64,000 nucleotides of DNA. Origin: Ashinkailepas kermadecensis (lineage: Eukaryota > Arthropoda > Thecostraca > Neolepadidae). Below, piece after piece: positions 59,860-64,000 of this stretch. Both the position numbers and the translations under genes were made by a program. Every line of letters starts with the position of its first letter. Within the stretch, counting starts at the first letter, position 1. The stretch is taken from contig JAOTOM010005128.1 in the NCBI GenBank assembly GCA_034440615.1, positions 124,001 through 188,000 on the forward strand. The letters run 5' to 3'. The notes beneath the pieces are model-generated. The model was not told the origin of the DNA. It searched no databases and saw only the letters and a list, made by a program, of their open reading frames with translations.

Positions 59860-62800
59860 AAACATAAACTTGGCCACCTCAATTATTGATTTATCCCTCC
59901 AATCAGACCGAAGCTTAATCATTGAGCCTATTGGAGGCGTCCTTCAAGAACCCTTGAGTGCATCCCTACCCATGCTCAATGAGTTTTTAGCCGATGGTGT
60001 CCTTCTCCAGATCAAATGGCCATCAAAAACATCAATTGCCCCCCCTCCCCCCAGTCCACCCAATCAATTTCACGAAGTGACACCCATGCAATGGCGGTCA
60101 CAGGCAGTGTTGGAAATGTGGTCCTTTTTTGGAACTTTTGTCATCCAAAGAATTATACACTCCCAAAAAAAATCCACTCCTAACATTACATGATATATCG
60201 TGAAGAGCCTTGCTTAAACAGCAATCTCAACCAGCTGTCATAATCCAATAGTATTATTGGATTGTGATGAAGCAGAGGATGCAGCATGCTCCAAGGGCCT
60301 ATAACATATGGTAATCAATGGCTGATAATGAAAAACCCTTCTAGTTTTGGTGCTCTTCATCTTGTCTAGCCATGTTATGTCCTTGCCACAGCAACTTGGC
60401 AACATCATTGAGGATAATGCACATTTGTTATTTCAGGTGACCATGAGAGTTGCAGCAACATTCCAAGAGGATGCAGAAGTGGAACAGAAAATTAGATGCA
60501 AGCAAGACTAGACGAGTGCCAGCTTGCTAGCATGTGCAACAGATGACAGCAGATGCTTAAGGATCACTCTGCAATCTGCATACAACATTAATACCAATGT
60601 ATTTGTTCCATGAAATGGTGCAGGTCATAAGCAATTGTCTGAAACATGTGAATTAATAAACAACCATGCCTTCATGTGTACATTATTCATTTGTGAAAAT
60701 GCTGGAATCAGTAGTATTCAGAAGAATGCAAGGCTAGACAGAACTAGAGAACTAGGGAAGTCCCTACACAACTTGCAAATCACAAAAGCAATCACATCAC
60801 CAAAATATTTGTGGACATATATTATGATTTCTCATGGCATAGGAATGTTCAGGAAGCTGCAGGGACAAAAAAGCCAAATAATGGAGTTTATTGGGGTATG
60901 AGGTAGGGTGCACTTCACAATTTCCTGAAACATTTTGTTAGAGCACAACAATGCTTGTGAGTTACTGTATCCGTGCACTGAAGGGGACCAATCCCTTATT
61001 CCTGAAAATATATTGTCTTACAAAAATGAAAGCTTTATTTCCAAAACAAAACAAAACAAGCTGAAAGGTTCTTCCATCTAAATCCAACACATTAAGAACA
61101 CACTTATGAAAATACTATTTCCAGGCCATGGAAGTTCATTTATGAAAATTATTGGGGAGGGGGAAATACATGAAAGGCAGTGGGCAGGGTGAAATAGATT
61201 GGGGGCACACTCCATAGAGTCCCATGTTAAAAGTTGAAGTCATTTGAGAAGCAAAGCAAACATTGAGGGTCCACTTGTCCTCCCCCCCCCCAGAATATAA
61301 AACAACCCCGTCCTAGGTTGTGCCACTGCATGCATGGGCACCAACAGAGGGATACAGATGTGCACCACTGCAAAATATAAGGAATCACAATTTTGCTATG
61401 GCTACCCATACTTCTCAACATTAAGCTGGTTGTGCATACATCATTCTAGCTAGGTAGCTATATTTCTGCTTTGATACTGAAGTTTACACCAACAAGAATA
61501 ATTAAATGTCAAGAAACCTCAATTGGGCCTGAGTTCCTATGTCGGCCGATACTACACGAGATCAACTAGTAGTCTCACTACCTGGTCCCTGAATTATGGG
61601 ACTATATCCCATCATACAACTCACGAGGCTTATCTCAGCCAATAATTTCAATGGCGAAGATATTGATAATAGATACGTAGGTCATTCCTACCAAGGTTGG
61701 CGATGCCTACAACGAGCCTCTTTCGTCTCTTTCCATCCAGTGGGCAACTCGGTGCATACAAGAAAAATTCCTCGCCAAGTGCAAGAAACCTCTATTCTCG
61801 GCTCGCCTAATGAAGGGAAACCACCATTCCCGGACTGGTCAGACCCGAACGGCGCTTCTTGGATTCGATGGATTCGCGGCTCTCCAGCTCCCACTCCGGT
61901 CGGAGCTTTTTAAACTACGGCCAAGAAAGGCCATAAATAATGCATTCCTTTTTGTTTCCTTGAAGATTGAGATGTTCTACATAACTTGACATGAACAAAA
62001 CTGATAGTTTTGCATCCTGGACCAGTCCAGAGCAATAAAACAAAAAAGATATCCGATGGATTTTACGCAATAAAATGACCTAAATGGTACCAAAACGTTC
62101 TTCAAATCTGGTTACATTTTACAGTCAAATTACTGGTTACATTTTTACACCATATAACCAGAAATTTCAGTGTCCTTCCATTTCATGACCTGCATTGTTT
62201 CAATACATCACAAACTGGTGGCAATAATAGTGTTTATGCCACTCCGACAACTAATTTCTCCCACTCCGGGAAAATGGAAATTTAGCCGTCATGTTCTATA
62301 CACTGCTAAATGAGGGGTGATTAACAGCCGCTTACTGGTCTTTCGTCAACTCCGGCTGACTGTACGGAGGCTGCTGATTGGCTTACTGGTTTGAACTCAG
62401 CCAATGGGATGAAATCTTTGTTGACAAAGGTAAAAGAGCAGCTTATCTCGATTGCATTGTTTTTGTGACAATGTAACACAAGTCGCTGCCAGCCCTGATG
62501 AAGGTTAAGGCCAGCCCGGCCAGCCCAAGACCTATCGAGGGAAGGGTCTAAACAACGGCTAAGGTACGAAGCCGGGGAGGAAGCCATTGTTATTTTTCTG
62601 TTTTCGTTCTCCTCAGGTGTGCGCCTCGGGGAAAAGAGTAGGTGCTGTGGGAATAGTAACTGGTAGGTGCTGCTTTATTATCTTCTGTGACTCCTATTAT
62701 CTGGCATACCCTTGTAGGAATTCTGTTTTTTTCTGCCGATGTATTGCGGCGAATATGGCTAATTGCTATTAATGCTGGCTTTCGATGGGTAACAGTTGGA

Positions 62801-63100
62801 GCATGCTAATCACAGGTGTAAATTTGTACACTTTTGTTGTTGCCAATGCGACATGATGATTTCCAAATTTAACATAATGCCTATGGTGGTGCATGGAATG
62901 AATGGATTCAAATTTCCTATTGGAAATTTTTTTTTCAGTCCTGATACATTATTTTTTTTAATCCAACCATGCCATGGGCATTATTCATCAGCACAGGGTT
63001 CAGGACCAATCAGTTTCCATAAGGGATATTGAGGTTTTGTGGTTCCTGATGTGAAAGGCATAATTCTTGTTCATCATCACTTTGTTTCTATTTGTAAATT
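59860..63100. other. A+T-rich DNA without recognised features
   Basis: Short frames only. The 118-codon frame 59837-60193 and the 105-codon frame 61596-61913 have no recognised domain. The latter lies in a somewhat G+C-richer patch (61530-61920) that could be a fragment of a gene or repeat. Nothing else to report. Confidence 0.45.
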
Positions 63101-63620
63101 TGCAGGTTAGGGTAATTTTGGGTTATTGAAATTCCTTTTTCCAATGCCATGTTTAAAAATGTGGTTTACATGGTGTGACCACTCACTTTCACTGTAAATA
63201 CATACTTTCCAGTTGGCAGGCAAAACAACACCAATAAGTGGACTTGGAGTTGGGTAATATAGTGTAAAAATTAATTTGCAAAATATAAAATGTGGCATAA
63301 TCTACCCTAACCTAGCCTAACCTTCAATGCAAAAAGAACAATTATCTTGAAAAAGGAAAAATTTCAACCAGTATTTTCCTTCTAAAAAATGCAAATTAAA
63401 GAACATAACCTAACATAACCTAACCTTGCCTGGTTCATTGTTGAAAAACAAATTCTTGAAATAGAAAAAAACCATTAGATATGAAAACTATCTAAGAGTA
63501 CCAACTTAAGAGTAGAGCCCAACTTATCATAACATAACCAAGCCTAACCAATTTGTTTGCTTTATGGAGGTAAACTGTGTAAGACGTGTCTTGTGGATAC
63601 CCTAAGCTTGAATAATATAT
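63101..63620. repeat. TTAGG-rich interspersed unit
   Basis: One unit, with the 'gaccactcactttcactgtaa' landmark and CCTAACC blocks at 63305-63325 and 63405-63430. The remaining 380 bp to the window end shows nothing recognisable. Confidence 0.6.
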
Positions 63621-64000
63621 TTAATCATAGTAATATACCTACATACCTGAAGTTGAAATATATTCAAACTCGCATGAAAAATCAATCACAATTAAATGCA
63701 TCACCTTTTGCCAATGACAGTATATTTAACACTTTTCCAGCACCACAACACAGATGACTGCTATGTGAAGTTTGTATTCTCAGTGAATACTCTTTTTATG
63801 CGATCCAGCATCAGGTGGCATACTTAGGCTGTGTGGGATGAAACACCTGTAATGTATGCTTCTTGAATGGACAAACAAGACTTTATTTCTTTGTCTCAGT
63901 AATTTGTATTCACCCCATGGTTACCAGGTATTATGCACTCCATAATGGCATGAACTCAAGGATTATACACTCCGAATCCAAGAACGAGAAGTGAAAATCC

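Noticed and set aside
62496..62502. CTGATGA as a hammerhead ribozyme core
   Set aside because: No GAAA box follows a stem II, so the core is incomplete.

Overview
This window is eukaryotic, repeat-dominated intergenic DNA, most likely from an arthropod and probably a tick or related chelicerate. Three things support this. TTAGG-type telomere-like blocks are scattered throughout, which is the arthropod motif. A decayed non-LTR retrotransposon at 39.4-40.1 kb has an RNase H and cysteine/histidine tail of the style often annotated as a tick transposon. A long C2H2 zinc-finger exon sits among dense transposable-element debris. The species is an inference; no rRNA, mitochondrial or marker gene is present.

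Layout. At 0-6 kb there is a palindromic repeat, then a degenerate 21-bp minisatellite split by a TTAA-flanked MITE of 934 bp, with a second inverted copy at 4.6-5.5 kb. From 6 to 12 kb lie TTAGG-rich interspersed units and a family ending in CAGGGGCGTCGAT. At 12.6-13.4 kb is a 177-bp satellite with about 4.5 copies. At 14.3-15.2 kb is a decayed LINE endonuclease. At 16.9-17.6 kb is an hAT-type MITE with a perfect 8-bp target duplication. At 18-22.6 kb is a minus-strand C2H2 zinc-finger cluster: one long intact exon (555 codons) plus decayed copies. At 23.4-24.3 kb is an inverted pair of a Penelope-like repeat with a hammerhead-like core. A 41-bp minisatellite follows at 24.8-25.4 kb, then a candidate minus-strand host exon at 25.6-25.8 kb. 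At 28-29.8 kb are a (TA)n tract and an I-like LINE fragment. From 30 to 34 kb little is recognised. From 34 to 44 kb TTAGG-rich units dominate, with a tRNA-like SINE and an RNase H LINE fragment. At 44.5-45.3 kb nine CACGTG E-boxes cluster, followed by a 60-bp tandem array of hairpins and a second complete hAT MITE. From 47 to 52 kb there are further copies of the earlier repeats in inverted orientation. A 35-bp minisatellite lies at 53.5-54 kb, a CR1/Jockey-like LINE nested in an older repeat at 55.8-57.7 kb, a palindromic AT-rich repeat at 59.5-59.9 kb, and mostly featureless A+T-rich DNA to the end.

The only strong protein-coding call is the zinc-finger exon; the 25.7-kb exon is a reasonable second. 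Most other open frames are read-through of repeats. The observations most worth checking are these: the TTAA MITE carries about ten AGGTCA nuclear-receptor half-sites per copy, conserved in two copies; a LINE-tail sequence is seen as 38-66-bp insertions, mostly with target duplications, and its small hairpin differs in sequence but keeps pairing from copy to copy; the 60-bp array repeats two hairpins per unit; and the last finger of the zinc-finger array has been cut off by a 2-bp loss in a linker.
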